Positions 41,945 to 50,333 are shown, numbered from the stretch's first letter. The stretch: DNA of 64,000 nucleotides from Roseateles amylovorans (GCF_025398155.2 NZ_CP104562.2:248001-312000), one strand, 5' to 3'. The notes: generated from the sequence alone by a model not told the origin. A program made the numbers and translations.

Positions 41945-42099
41945 GCCGCGGGCGGCGGTCCGGCTGGACACGTCAGTTGTGGTCAGGCCTGTGGACGGGC
42001 CTGTGTGAGAGCGGCGCCTACATCGCCATGCAGTACGGCATGGCCGCCTCGATGCCGCAGATGGCGGTGATGAGCGCGCCAACCCGACCGGGGGAATGA
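41941..42099 (+). CDS. 52-codon frame between pufM and pufC (tentative)
   Basis: ATG 41941 overlaps the pufM stop (ATGA), and the TGA at 42097-42099 lies 2 nt before the pufC start, so the frame fills the whole 157-nt gap. The product begins MSRGRRSGWTRQLWSGLWTG and has a weakly amphipathic, Met-rich second half (YIAMQYGMAASMPQMAVM). In Rhodobacter pufX sits directly after pufM; this protein is shorter and lacks a clear membrane helix, so PufX is not claimed. It may simply couple translation of pufM to pufC. Confidence 0.4.
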   Translation: MSRGRRSGWTRQLWSGLWTGLCESGAYIAMQYGMAASMPQMAVMSAPTRPGE

Positions 42100-42101
42100 C
42101 C

Positions 42102-43235
42102 ATGAAGCAGATCCAAGCCTTTCAGCAGGCCAGCACGCTGGCCCTGGTCCTTCTTCTTGGTCTGCTCGCGGGCTGCGAACGGCCTCCGATCGAGACCGTT
42201 CAGCGCGGCTATCGCGGCACCGGCATGGAGCAGGTCTACAACCCGCGCACCCTGGCCGAGCAGGCGCCTGCCAATGAGGCGCCGGCGCCGCTGGAAGCGG
42301 CCTCACCGGATGGTCCCAAGGCCGGCCAGGTCTATCAGAACGTCAAGGTGCTGGGGCACTTGAGCGTGGGCGAGTTCAACCGCACGATGGTGGCCATGAC
42401 GGCCTGGGTTTCACCCAAGCAGGGCTGTGTGCACTGCCACAACGTGCAGAACTTTGCGGACGACTCGCTCTATCCGAAGCTGGTGGCGCGCCGCATGCTG
42501 ACGATGACCCAGACCATCAACACCGACTGGCAGCGTCACGTCGGCAAGACCGGCGTCACCTGCTACACCTGCCATCGCGGCGAGCCGGTGCCCAAGGAAG
42601 TGTGGTTCCAGCCGCTGATGCCCAAGAGCGCTCATGGCCTGGCGGGCGAGCGGGCGGACCAGAATGCGCCGGCGGTCAGCGTCGGACTGGCGTCGCTGCC
42701 CAACGATCCGTTCACGCCCTTCCTGCTGGGCAGCGAGAACATCCGGGTGGCGGGCACCGACGCGCTGCCATCGGGCAATCGGCAGTCGATCAAGCAGACG
42801 GAATGGACCTACGGGCTGATGATGCACATGTCCAAGTCGCTGGGGGTCAACTGCACGCAGTGCCACAACACCCGGTCGCTGGGATCGTGGGAGAACAGCT
42901 CGCCGCCGCGGGTGACGGCCTGGCACGGCATCCGCATGACACGGGCGCTGAACCTGGAGTTCCTGGTGCCGCTGACCCATACCTTCCCGTCGAATCGACT
43001 GGGGCCGATGGGGGATGTGGCCAAGGTCAACTGCGCCACCTGCCACCAGGGCGCACACAAGCCGCTGTATGGCGCGGAGATGGCGAAGTTCCATCCCGAG
43101 CTGCAGATGAAGTCACCCTTGCCCGCGGCGCCACCTGCTGCGGCGTCCGGCGCGGCGGTGGTGTCGAGCGAGGAGCTGAACATGCTGCGCGCGTTGACGC
43201 CCGAGGGTGCTGCCAAGCCAGGAGCGCCCGGTTGA
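42102..43235 (+). CDS. pufC: Reaction-centre-bound tetraheme cytochrome c subunit
   Basis: A 377-residue lipoprotein: signal and lipobox LLLGLLAGC near residue 22, so it is anchored on the periplasmic side. Four CXXCH heme motifs are present: CVHCH, CYTCH, CTQCH and CATCH. Methionine ligand helices such as MTAWVSPK and YGLMMHMSKSLG precede them. It re-reduces the special pair and takes electrons from HiPIP (encoded at 18826) or a cytochrome c. GGGGGA lies 6 nt before ATG 42102. The Ala/Pro-rich C-terminus is probably flexible. Confidence 0.97.
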   Translation: MKQIQAFQQASTLALVLLLGLLAGCERPPIETVQRGYRGTGMEQVYNPRTLAEQAPANEAPAPLEAASPDGPKAGQVYQNVKVLGHLSVGEFNRTMVAMTAWVSPKQGCVHCHNVQNFADDSLYPKLVARRMLTMTQTINTDWQRHVGKTGVTCYTCHRGEPVPKEVWFQPLMPKSAHGLAGERADQNAPAVSVGLASLPNDPFTPFLLGSENIRVAGTDALPSGNRQSIKQTEWTYGLMMHMSKSLGVNCTQCHNTRSLGSWENSSPPRVTAWHGIRMTRALNLEFLVPLTHTFPSNRLGPMGDVAKVNCATCHQGAHKPLYGAEMAKFHPELQMKSPLPAAPPAAASGAAVVSSEELNMLRALTPEGAAKPGAPG

Positions 43236-43350
43236 TCGGGTGAGATCCGACCAGGCCCACAGCGGGCCGGAGAGAAAAAAGGGCACGGCACAGGCGCGGT
43301 GGACGTCGGCTGGCGTGAAGCGAGGTCCGTGAGGAGAGGTTGATCGCGCG

Positions 43351-44643
43351 GTGCCCGTCGGGGCAGCGACGACCCCAGAGCGTTGCGCATCCTTGATCGC
43401 AACGGGCTCCGATGCGGCCCTGCGCCGCACCGGCCTGTCACCCCATCGATCGGGAGCCCCGACGGTGCCCACGCCCCCCGAACCCGACCTCAGCGCACTC
43501 GCGTCGTTGGCGCACGAGCTGGCGATCACCATGGCGCGTGTGGTTGGCGACATGGCCTTGGTGGTGGACGGCCACGGCGTCATTGCCGAGGTGGCCGAAG
43601 GCGCGCTGGGCCCGATCGCGGGATGCGATCAATGGGTGGGTCGCCGATGGATCGACACGGTGAGTCCGGGCAGTCAGGTCAAGGTGCTATCGCTGCTGCA
43701 GGAGGTGACGCTGTGCGGCGCGACGACGCTCGGGCGGGAGCTGATGCATCCGGTGCCGGGTCAGGCCGATCTGCCGCTGGCCTGGTCGGCCATTCGCCTG
43801 GGATCGCATGGTCCGGTGCTGGCCGTGGGCCGGGACCTGCGCGCGGTGGCGGCGTTGCAGCAGCGATTCGTCGAGGTGCAGCAGGAGATGGAGCGCCACT
43901 ACTGGCGCTACCGCCTGGTGCAGAGCCGATCCCAGCGTCTTTATCAAGTTGCGCATGATGCGGTACTGGTGCTGGATGCCGGCAGTCTGGTGGTGCTGCA
44001 GGCGAATGCCGCGAGTGCCGAGCTGCTGGGGCGTCGGCTGGAGGATCTGCTGCATCAGCCGTTGACCGACAGCCTGCCGGTCAGCCTGCTGGGGTCGGTG
44101 CTGGAGCTGTTGGTGGCCACGCGCAGCAGCGGCCGCGCCGTGAATCGGCGGGGATGTGGAACGGGACCTTCAGGACGGCTGGACATGGCGGCGGCGCCGC
44201 TGACGGTCGATGGCCGACGGCAGCTGATGCTGCGCCTGCGCAAGGAGCTGGGCGGCGCGCCCGGAGATGGAGGCGTGGATGAGGTGCTGGCGCTGTCGCG
44301 CATGGCGGAGGTGGTGGAGACGACGGCAGACGCGCTGGTGATTACCGATGCGGACGGCGGCGTGCTGATGGCCAATCCCGCGTTTCTGCGGCTGACCGGT
44401 GTGGCGGACGAGTCGCTGCTGCGGCGGCGCTTGCTGCCGGAGCTGATGGTCGACACGCAGGGCGCGTGGGCGGCGATGGTGGATGAGGTGAGACGGGTGG
44501 GGATGGTGACCGGGGTGGTGCTGGAGGTTGGGACGCCGGACGGGCCGCCGAGGCGGGTGCGGGTTGCGGCGGCGCTGCTGGCGGAAGGGGAGCCGGCTTG
44601 CATTGGGTTCGCGGGGGGGGTGGAACCTCTCCCTGACCCCTGA
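43351..44643 (+). CDS. PpsR-like triple-PAS protein without helix-turn-helix
   Basis: A 430-residue paralogue of PpsR (13558-15072). The two match through the three PAS modules: MALVVDGHGVIAEVAEG against VALVVDGQGVIRDVSLG, VLAVGRDLRAVAALQQRFV against VLALGRDLREVATVQQRLV, and VLVLDAGSLVVLQANAAS against VLVLDASSLVVFEQNAAA. The third PAS ends EGEPACIGFAGG, matching DGSQACLGFAIRD in PpsR. The frame then stops within a tandem CCCTGAC repeat, and the DNA-binding domain is absent; it was also not found in the next 150 nt. GTG 43351 follows GAGGAGAGG at a long spacing. It could be a truncated gene or a working protein that dimerises with PpsR. Confidence 0.8.
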   Translation: MPVGAATTPERCASLIATGSDAALRRTGLSPHRSGAPTVPTPPEPDLSALASLAHELAITMARVVGDMALVVDGHGVIAEVAEGALGPIAGCDQWVGRRWIDTVSPGSQVKVLSLLQEVTLCGATTLGRELMHPVPGQADLPLAWSAIRLGSHGPVLAVGRDLRAVAALQQRFVEVQQEMERHYWRYRLVQSRSQRLYQVAHDAVLVLDAGSLVVLQANAASAELLGRRLEDLLHQPLTDSLPVSLLGSVLELLVATRSSGRAVNRRGCGTGPSGRLDMAAAPLTVDGRRQLMLRLRKELGGAPGDGGVDEVLALSRMAEVVETTADALVITDADGGVLMANPAFLRLTGVADESLLRRRLLPELMVDTQGAWAAMVDEVRRVGMVTGVVLEVGTPDGPPRRVRVAAALLAEGEPACIGFAGGVEPLPDP

Positions 44644-44672
44644 CCCCTGACCCCTGACCCCTGACCCCTGAC
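44631..44672 (+). repeat. Six tandem copies of CCCTGAC
   Basis: A perfect 7-nt tandem repeat, six copies. Because the unit contains TGA and is not a multiple of three, it gives a stop in every forward frame. It starts at the very end of the PpsR-like gene and supplies its stop codon. It may mark the point where the helix-turn-helix part was lost. Confidence 0.9.
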
Positions 44673-44881
44673 CCGGGCCCGCCGGAGATGCGCGTGGGGC
44701 AGCCGGCTGACGCAATGGCTGTCTTGCGTCGGGAGCGGGCGGTCGGCTTGCTGCACCGATAGCCGTCGCAGACCGATTCAGCCAGTGTGAGTCACGCGGA
44801 AGCTTGCAAAATGCGCGGGTGGAACGATCAAGTGGCGCCATTTCGGCGCCACGCTCGCTTCCGTCGAGACATCAGTCGACT

Positions 44882-45907
44882 ATGCAACGAACGATTCAGA
44901 TCGGGGACCTTGAGCTTCGCGCCAGCGACTCTCCCGAGGGCGTGGTGCTTCATTCGCAGGACTCCATCTCTCTCGTTGGGATTGACGCCTTTCCGATGAC
45001 GGTTCGGCGCATCGAGGCCTCGCTTCATCTGCACAGCAGCACCCTGCGCGAACTGCCTTCTCCACTGATGGTGATGGGAGACCTGTTGGTCGAGAGTTGC
45101 CCGGACTTGGTGCTGCCGGACCACTTGGAGGTGAGCGGCGACCTGATCCTCACCAACAGTGGAATGACCAGCGCCGAGCTGCCCCGGGGATTGGTGGTGG
45201 GCGGCGCGCTGTCCATCGGGGACTGCGCGTTCCGTGAGCTGCCGGCGGATCTGCGCGTGGCGCGCAGCATCGTCGCCGGCGGGAGCAAGCTGGAGCGCCT
45301 GCCCGCCGCGCTGAGTCTGTCCGGATCCCTGGATATCCGCGACACGGCCGTCACGCGGCTGCCGGACCCGCTGTCGGTCGGCAGCGCCCTGGTCATCCGG
45401 AATTGCGCCATCGACGAATTGCCCCGAACGCTCTCGGTCGGCGAAAGCCTGGACGTGGGGGGTACGCCGATCCGCCACTTGCCCAAGTCGCTGCCGATGT
45501 TTGGCGACCTCTATGTCGATGGATCCAAGGTGGAGACGCTGCCGGACAACCTGCGCCTGGGCTCGCTGAACATCAGCGACACCGCCATTCGCGAGATCCC
45601 GCCAGGCACCACGCTGTCCGGCAGCCTGTTCGCCCTCAACGCGCCGGTGCGGGAACTGCCCGCGTCGATGACCGAGCTTCAGGATCTGGTGCTGACCGGC
45701 AGCGCGATGGCGCGTTTGCCAGAAGGCTTGGCGGTGAATGGCAGCCTTGTGCTGGCCGACACGCCCATCCAGTCGCTGCCTAGGAAGATGTCCGTGGGCG
45801 GCACGCTCTTCCTTGGGGGGACTCGTCTCCAGCCAAAGGACGTGCCCAGGCATCAGAAAACCAAGGCGGTGCTGGATGTGAATTGGGAGTGGCGTCCGGG
45901 TGCGTGA
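44882..45907 (+). CDS. Leucine-rich solenoid repeat protein
   Basis: About 341 residues from ATG 44882 (an in-frame start further upstream is possible; no clear ribosome site is seen for either). From residue 56 on it consists of about 13 repeats of close to 20 residues with the pattern LPxxLxVxGSLxIxxTxIxx, for example LPDPLSVGSALVIRNCAIDE and LPEGLAVNGSLVLADTPIQS. This is a leucine-rich-type solenoid without the usual Asn. No signal peptide or other domain is visible. Such repeats usually bind proteins; the partner is unknown. It is at the start of an accessory stretch. Confidence 0.7.
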   Translation: MQRTIQIGDLELRASDSPEGVVLHSQDSISLVGIDAFPMTVRRIEASLHLHSSTLRELPSPLMVMGDLLVESCPDLVLPDHLEVSGDLILTNSGMTSAELPRGLVVGGALSIGDCAFRELPADLRVARSIVAGGSKLERLPAALSLSGSLDIRDTAVTRLPDPLSVGSALVIRNCAIDELPRTLSVGESLDVGGTPIRHLPKSLPMFGDLYVDGSKVETLPDNLRLGSLNISDTAIREIPPGTTLSGSLFALNAPVRELPASMTELQDLVLTGSAMARLPEGLAVNGSLVLADTPIQSLPRKMSVGGTLFLGGTRLQPKDVPRHQKTKAVLDVNWEWRPGA

Positions 45908-46124
45908 GGGCTGTCGCGACGCGGGCGTCAAGGCTTTACATCGGCGCCGCGGGCGTATCTTTGGCGAATGGACGAAGCGCCGACCGGCAATGGCCGTTGT
46001 GACGGGTCCCGCGTTCCAGCGGGAGCTGACAAGCTCCGAGTCGCTCGACATTCAACGCTGAGTCCAATTCGCGTTGCGTCGAACCTTGGAACGAATTGCT
46101 AAACGGTGCTCCTCTTGCTCGTCG

Positions 46125-46367
46125 TCAATTCACCGGTTCCAGGTCGGATTCACGAATGAGGAGACTATTGGGTATTTCGTTGTGGCAATGCAAACCCAGC
46201 AATGCAGCCGGGTTGTCAAATTGAACTAGCACTCGTCGCTGCAAATTCGCCGACGACATCACCGCCCCGACTTGGCCGATGAGCATCCAGTAGTTTTCGG
46301 TCGGCTTACAGCCGTTTGGCATCGTGAGCGTGCCATTGAATGATTTCAGTCGAACTTTTGGATTCAT
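46125..46367 (-). CDS. Small hypothetical protein
   Basis: About 80 residues from ATG 46367 (MNPKVRLKSFNGTLTMPNGC), or 85 from ATG 46382. It is mixed in composition with no membrane segment or recognised motif; MLIGQVGAVMSSANLQRRVL looks like a folded small domain. The DNA around it is AT-richer than the rest of the window, which suggests acquired DNA. It lies downstream of the murein endopeptidase gene on the same strand. Confidence 0.5.
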   Translation of the reverse strand: MNPKVRLKSFNGTLTMPNGCKPTENYWMLIGQVGAVMSSANLQRRVLVQFDNPAALLGLHCHNEIPNSLLIRESDLEPVN

Positions 46368-46457
46368 CGGTACTTCGTCCATTTATGCTCTTCGGCTTGA
46401 CGTTTGAAATGGAAGGATCTGGCGAGCTTGCCGGGGCGAGTGCGCTCGCTGGACGGA

Positions 46458-47150
46458 TTACCCGGCATCCCTCTTGCACGGGACGCGGAAATCGACGTGG
46501 TAATGCTCGTCGTGGCGAACCCACGGCTTGCCTTTCATGAACGGCAAATCACTTTGAAGGCTCGGGCCTCGCGCCGTTGCAAACAGCTTTGGTAAGAACG
46601 CCGTATCGAAGATGACCAGCGCGATGCCCGCGCCATGGGCCTTTGCCGCAACCTGCAGCTGATAGAGATGCTCCGCCAGAGCCTCGAAGTCGATGGTGTA
46701 TTCCCCATACCTTGCGGTGGCGTTGAATTCAATGTCATAGCCAAGCTTGTTGGTGACGCTGGTCGGTAGCGGCACTGGCTTTCCTGCTGCGTTTCGAACT
46801 GGCACGAAGAAATCGACGGAGAGACCGTTCTGATGGGTTCGATGCGGCCGAATGCGACCGCCCGATGACCAGCCAGTTTCTCCGTAGACATAGGTGTTGG
46901 CGGGCTTGTCTTTAGCCAGCGCGGCATACGCTGAGACGATGATCTCCGCCACTTTCGAGTGGACGTGTGTTCGGCCTGCCGTTGCGCTCAATGTGCTGTA
47001 GGCCGTGAAATTGGGGCCTTGAACGGGAAGCTTGACCCCACCGTCCAATCGACCCTTGCTGACTGTTCCGTAGCACTGACTTTCCGCGGCGGCAAGCGCA
47101 AGCGGCTGAAGTGAAAGGAACCCGAATAGAAGCCAATTGAAACGTTGCAT
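46458..47150 (-). CDS. Secreted penicillin-insensitive murein endopeptidase-like protein (M74/MepA fold)
   Basis: About 230 residues with a signal peptide (MQRFNWLLFGFLSLQPLALA, cut near AAA-ES). The catalytic pattern of LAS metallopeptidases is visible: HQNGLSVDFFVP (HxxGxxxD) and HDEHYHVDFRVP (HxH), both zinc-site motifs. Members of the MepA family cut D-Ala-mDAP cross-links of peptidoglycan. The frame is open upstream to 47252, but ATG 47150 begins the signal peptide. It has AT-richer DNA than the surroundings. Function as a housekeeping enzyme or an effector cannot be told. Confidence 0.75.
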   Translation of the reverse strand: MQRFNWLLFGFLSLQPLALAAAESQCYGTVSKGRLDGGVKLPVQGPNFTAYSTLSATAGRTHVHSKVAEIIVSAYAALAKDKPANTYVYGETGWSSGGRIRPHRTHQNGLSVDFFVPVRNAAGKPVPLPTSVTNKLGYDIEFNATARYGEYTIDFEALAEHLYQLQVAAKAHGAGIALVIFDTAFLPKLFATARGPSLQSDLPFMKGKPWVRHDEHYHVDFRVPCKRDAG

Positions 47151-47167
47151 ACGGCTCCATGTGCCGG

Positions 47168-47632
47168 CTAATGTGCAAACGCAGCGGCAGGGGAGCCGTC
47201 CGCTGCAGAAAAGGTCTGCGCTGAATTCCTGGCGCGACGAAGTACCCGCCATTCATCTTGCCGATATTGAACCACCGCCAAGCGCAGGGCTTGGTCAGTG
47301 GTGAGAGGCGCTTGTCTTGCCTTCCGAAGAAGCTTCTTGAACATGTAGCCCGAGCGGACAAAGTACGGGCGACATTCAAGAAAGCATAAAGCGGCCTCAA
47401 TTGCATCGCTGTCTCCCGCGACTATCCGCTGAAATGCGACTTCGTAGCCGCCCGGGAAGGCCAGGTCGTTGTAACGCGCATGAAATTCGGCGCACGCAGC
47501 CTTCCATTCCTCGCGAAACCTTTCGTCTGTATCTCGGCGAACAAAGGTCTCGTGAAGGCGAGCATGCAGGCGATTGATCTCTTTCGCACTGTGCAACATC
47601 CACTGCGTAAGGCGGTCGATATCGCTGTCCAT
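47168..47632 (-). CDS. Hypothetical protein, 154 residues
   Basis: It begins MDSDIDRLTQWMLHSAKEIN and is rich in Arg, Glu and Ala, probably all-helical; ALCFLECRPYFVRSGYMFKK is the most distinctive part. It is soluble and has no signal peptide. No family was recognised. It ends 17 nt before the murein endopeptidase start, so the two may be co-transcribed. The last codons contain one copy of a 20-bp direct repeat, of which the other copy lies at 47666. Confidence 0.55.
   Translation of the reverse strand: MDSDIDRLTQWMLHSAKEINRLHARLHETFVRRDTDERFREEWKAACAEFHARYNDLAFPGGYEVAFQRIVAGDSDAIEAALCFLECRPYFVRSGYMFKKLLRKARQAPLTTDQALRLAVVQYRQDEWRVLRRARNSAQTFSAADGSPAAAFAH
47195..47214. repeat. 20-bp direct repeat, copy 1
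   Basis: GCCGTCCGCTGCAGAAAAGG, identical to 47666-47685 and 471 bp away. This copy lies in the 3' end of the 154-residue gene. It suggests a local duplication or recombination. Confidence 0.85.
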
Positions 47633-47650
47633 ATGGCCTCATGTGTGTCC

Positions 47651-47883
47651 TCAGCGGGCACCGACGCCGTCCGCTGCAGAAAAGGGTGAAACCGGTGTTG
47701 GAGCCCCGCGGGCATAGCCGGGTCGTTGCGACTGCGGAGGAACTCTACATCCACAGTAAATAGCAGCTCTTGCATCGCTTCGGTCGGTGCGGCTGACAGG
47801 TCGATGAATGCGCCGGCGTCCATGAAGAAAAAGAAGGGCGAAGCAGCCACGTAGCCCTGGCAAGGCGGAGCTAGCTCCGCCAA
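47651..47883 (-). pseudogene. Possible 3'-truncated gene fragment
   Basis: From ATG 47883 the frame gives a protein-like sequence (CQGYVAASPFFFFMDAGAFI and LLFTVDVEFLRSRND) for about 77 residues. The frame stays open to 47422, but there it is out of frame with the 154-residue gene on the same strand, which is the better candidate. It is therefore read as a remnant whose 3' end was replaced. It contains copy 2 of the 20-bp repeat. No family was recognised. Confidence 0.3.
47666..47685. repeat. 20-bp direct repeat, copy 2
   Basis: Identical to 47195-47214. It lies in the 3' part of the gene fragment just upstream of the 154-residue gene. Confidence 0.85.
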
Positions 47884-48196
47884 GGCGCAGGCAAGCGTGG
47901 TTGCTTGAGAGCCAAGTTGACGCTGTCGACCCCCAAGCCGCCACCGAATTCAGCAGCCCCATCCATCACCACCGCCCCACGCATCAGGTTATTCCTCAAA
48001 CGCATAACCCCCCAACATCGTGCCGAGTTACGGCATGATTACATCGGACCCCCACGTTCCGGCACGTTCACTTTGGTGTGCGGCATTGGGTCAGCTTCGC
48101 GGATTCCCCTCTGAAAACAGGCAGTTGCCGACGTTCAGGGGTGCCGCAGCGGCGCTGACCCAATTCCGCTTTCATATCCTTAGATTGGAAACCACC
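47884..48196 (+). other. Intergenic region upstream of pckG
   Basis: About 310 nt with no convincing gene. It contains a small hairpin (TGCCGAGTTACGGCA near 48021) and the large nested inverted repeat at 48086-48163. The pckG promoter must lie here, but no clear -35/-10 pair could be fixed. Confidence 0.6.
48086..48163 (+). repeat. Nested inverted repeat upstream of pckG
   Basis: Outer arms TTGGGTCAGC (48086-48095) and GCTGACCCAA (48154-48163) are perfectly complementary. Inside, CCCCTCTGAA and TTCAGGGG pair with one bulge, and GCGG/CCGC pair between them. The whole 78 nt can fold into one long imperfect hairpin 33 nt before the pckG ATG. It could be a structured 5' leader, a cruciform operator or a small repeat element. 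Confidence 0.7.
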
Positions 48197-50068
48197 ATGA
48201 ACCGACCCGTGATGGAGGGGCTGCGTCTGAACGTGCCCGCTTATGTGAAACACCAGCGCCTGGTGGCCTGGGTGGCCGAGATCGCCGCCCTGACCGAAGC
48301 GCGCGATGTCTATTGGTGCGACGGCAGCCAGGACGAATACGACCGGCTCTGCCAGCAACTGGTCGACGCCGGCACCTTCCAGAAGCTCAACCCCGCCAAG
48401 CGCCCCAACAGCTACCTCGCCTGGAGCGATCCGAGCGACGTGGCCCGCGTGGAAGACCGCACCTTCATCTGCTCGCCCGACAAGGCCGACGCCGGTCCGA
48501 CCAACAACTGGATGGACCCCGCAGAGATGCGTGAGCTGCTCCAGACCGGCGAGAAGGCCCTCTTCAAGGGCAGCATGCGCGGCCGCACGCTGTATGTGGT
48601 GCCGTTCTCGATGGGACCGATCGGCTCGCCGATTGCGCACATCGGGGTGGAGTTGTCGGACAGCCCCTATGTCGCGGTGAACATGCGCATCATGACCCGC
48701 ATGGGCCGTGCCGTGCTGGACGTGCTGGGTGACGACGGCGAGTTCGTGCCCTGCGTGCACACCGTGGGTGCGCCGCTGGAGGCTGGTCAGGCTGACGTGA
48801 AGTGGCCTTGCAACAAGACCAAGTACATCGTCCATTTCCCGCAAACCCGCGAGATCTGGTCCTACGGCTCCGGCTACGGCGGCAATGCGCTGCTGGGCAA
48901 GAAGTGCTTCGCCCTGCGCATCGCGTCCACCATGGGTCGCGATCAGGGCTGGCTGGCCGAGCACATGCTGATCCTGGGTGTGACCTCGCCCGAAGGTAAG
49001 AAGCACCACATCGCCGCCGCCTTCCCCAGCGCCTGCGGCAAGACCAACTTCGCCATGCTGATCCCGCCCCAGGGCTTCGACGGCTGGAAGGTCACCACCA
49101 TCGGCGACGACATCGCCTGGATCAAGCCCGCCAAGGACGGTCGCCTCTATGCGATCAATCCGGAAGCCGGCTACTTCGGCGTGGCGCCGGGCACCAACGC
49201 CCAGACCAATCCGAACTGCATGGCCAGCCTGAACCGGGACGTCATCTTCACCAACGTCGCGCTGACCGACGACGGCGATGTCTGGTGGGAAGGCATGACC
49301 GACACCGCCCCCAGCCATCTGATCGACTGGCAAGGCAAGGACTGGACCCCGGCGATCGCCAAGGAGACTGGCGCGAAGGCCGCGCATCCGAACGCGCGCT
49401 TCACCGTGGCCGCCACCAACAACCCGGCGCTGGATGCCGAGTGGGACAACCCCGCCGGCGTGGCGATCGATGCCTTCATCTTCGGCGGCCGTCGCTCCAC
49501 GACAGTGCCGCTGGTGACCGAAGCCCGCGACTGGGTCGAAGGCGTCTACATGGCCGCGACCATGGGCTCCGAGACCACCGCCGCCGCAGCCGGCCAACAG
49601 GGCGTGGTGCGCCGCGACCCGTTCGCGATGCTGCCGTTCATGGGCTACAACATGAGCGACTACTTCCAGCACTGGCTGGCGCTGGGCGCCAAGCTGGCGC
49701 AGAGCGGCGCGACGCTGCCCAAGATCTTCTGCGTCAACTGGTTCCGCAAGGGTGCGGATGGCAAGTTCGTCTGGCCGGGCTACGGCGAGAACATGCGCGT
49801 GCTGAAGTGGATGCTGGAGCGGGTGGAAGGGCAGGGAAGCGGTGTCGAACACGCCTTCGGCACCAGCCCGCGCTATGAGGACCTGAACTGGCAAGGCCTG
49901 GCGTTCACGCCGGAGCAGTTCCACACGGTCACCCACATCTCGAATGACGATTGGGCCGCCGAACTGAAACTGCATGACGAGCTGTTCACCCAACTCGCCC
50001 ACAAGCTGCCCGCCGAGCTGCCCGCCACCAAGGCGAAGATCGAAGCCCGTCTGGCCGGCGCCCGCTGA
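48197..50068 (+). CDS. pckG: Phosphoenolpyruvate carboxykinase (GTP)
   Basis: A 623-residue GTP-type PEPCK, converting oxaloacetate to phosphoenolpyruvate in gluconeogenesis. The nucleotide P-loop is FPSACGKTNFAMLIPP, with GDDIAWIKP following, and the N-terminal region and MTRMGRAVLDVLGDD are typical. The ATG at 48197 begins MNRPVMEGLRLNVPAYVKHQ; the frame is open upstream but only through the structured leader. It is monocistronic, ending in a strong terminator at 50130. Confidence 0.96.
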   Translation: MNRPVMEGLRLNVPAYVKHQRLVAWVAEIAALTEARDVYWCDGSQDEYDRLCQQLVDAGTFQKLNPAKRPNSYLAWSDPSDVARVEDRTFICSPDKADAGPTNNWMDPAEMRELLQTGEKALFKGSMRGRTLYVVPFSMGPIGSPIAHIGVELSDSPYVAVNMRIMTRMGRAVLDVLGDDGEFVPCVHTVGAPLEAGQADVKWPCNKTKYIVHFPQTREIWSYGSGYGGNALLGKKCFALRIASTMGRDQGWLAEHMLILGVTSPEGKKHHIAAAFPSACGKTNFAMLIPPQGFDGWKVTTIGDDIAWIKPAKDGRLYAINPEAGYFGVAPGTNAQTNPNCMASLNRDVIFTNVALTDDGDVWWEGMTDTAPSHLIDWQGKDWTPAIAKETGAKAAHPNARFTVAATNNPALDAEWDNPAGVAIDAFIFGGRRSTTVPLVTEARDWVEGVYMAATMGSETTAAAAGQQGVVRRDPFAMLPFMGYNMSDYFQHWLALGAKLAQSGATLPKIFCVNWFRKGADGKFVWPGYGENMRVLKWMLERVEGQGSGVEHAFGTSPRYEDLNWQGLAFTPEQFHTVTHISNDDWAAELKLHDELFTQLAHKLPAELPATKAKIEARLAGAR

Positions 50069-50129
50069 GGGGTGTCCGACGGACTCTGACGGACCGGGCC
50101 CGACGTCCACGTCAGGGCCCGCAGACGGC

Positions 50130-50160
50130 AAAAAGCCCGGCCATGTGCCGGGCTTTTTTT
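50130..50160 (+). terminator. Rho-independent terminator of pckG
   Basis: GCCCGGC (50135-50141), loop CATGT, GCCGGGC (50147-50153) and a run of seven T. An A run precedes the stem, so it may work in both directions. Confidence 0.92.
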
Positions 50161-50215
50161 GTCGGAACGCGAGAGATGGCGATCGACCGCCACCCCATCG
50201 ACGTTCCAGAAAAGA

Positions 50216-50237
50216 CAAAGCCCACCAAAGGCGGGCT
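50216..50237 (-). terminator. Terminator of the small minus-strand gene
   Basis: On the minus strand AGCCCGCC, loop TTT, GGTGGGCT (one G-U pair), followed by TTGTCTTTT. It lies about 100 nt beyond the stop of the 80-residue gene. Confidence 0.7.
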
Positions 50238-50333
50238 GTTGTTGCGTGGGGCGGGCGTTGAGAGCCTGCACTCACATCACCGAGCCTGGACGGCGCTCGG
50301 TACCGGCTGACACCAGCCGGCGATCGGCTGTTC

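Noticed and set aside
43275..43310. GGCCC-ACAGC-GGGCC hairpin after pufC as a terminator
   Set aside because: It is followed by an A run rather than T, so it is not a terminator on the plus strand.
44631..44672. CRISPR-like or site-specific array
   Set aside because: The unit is 7 nt with no spacers; it is a simple tandem repeat.
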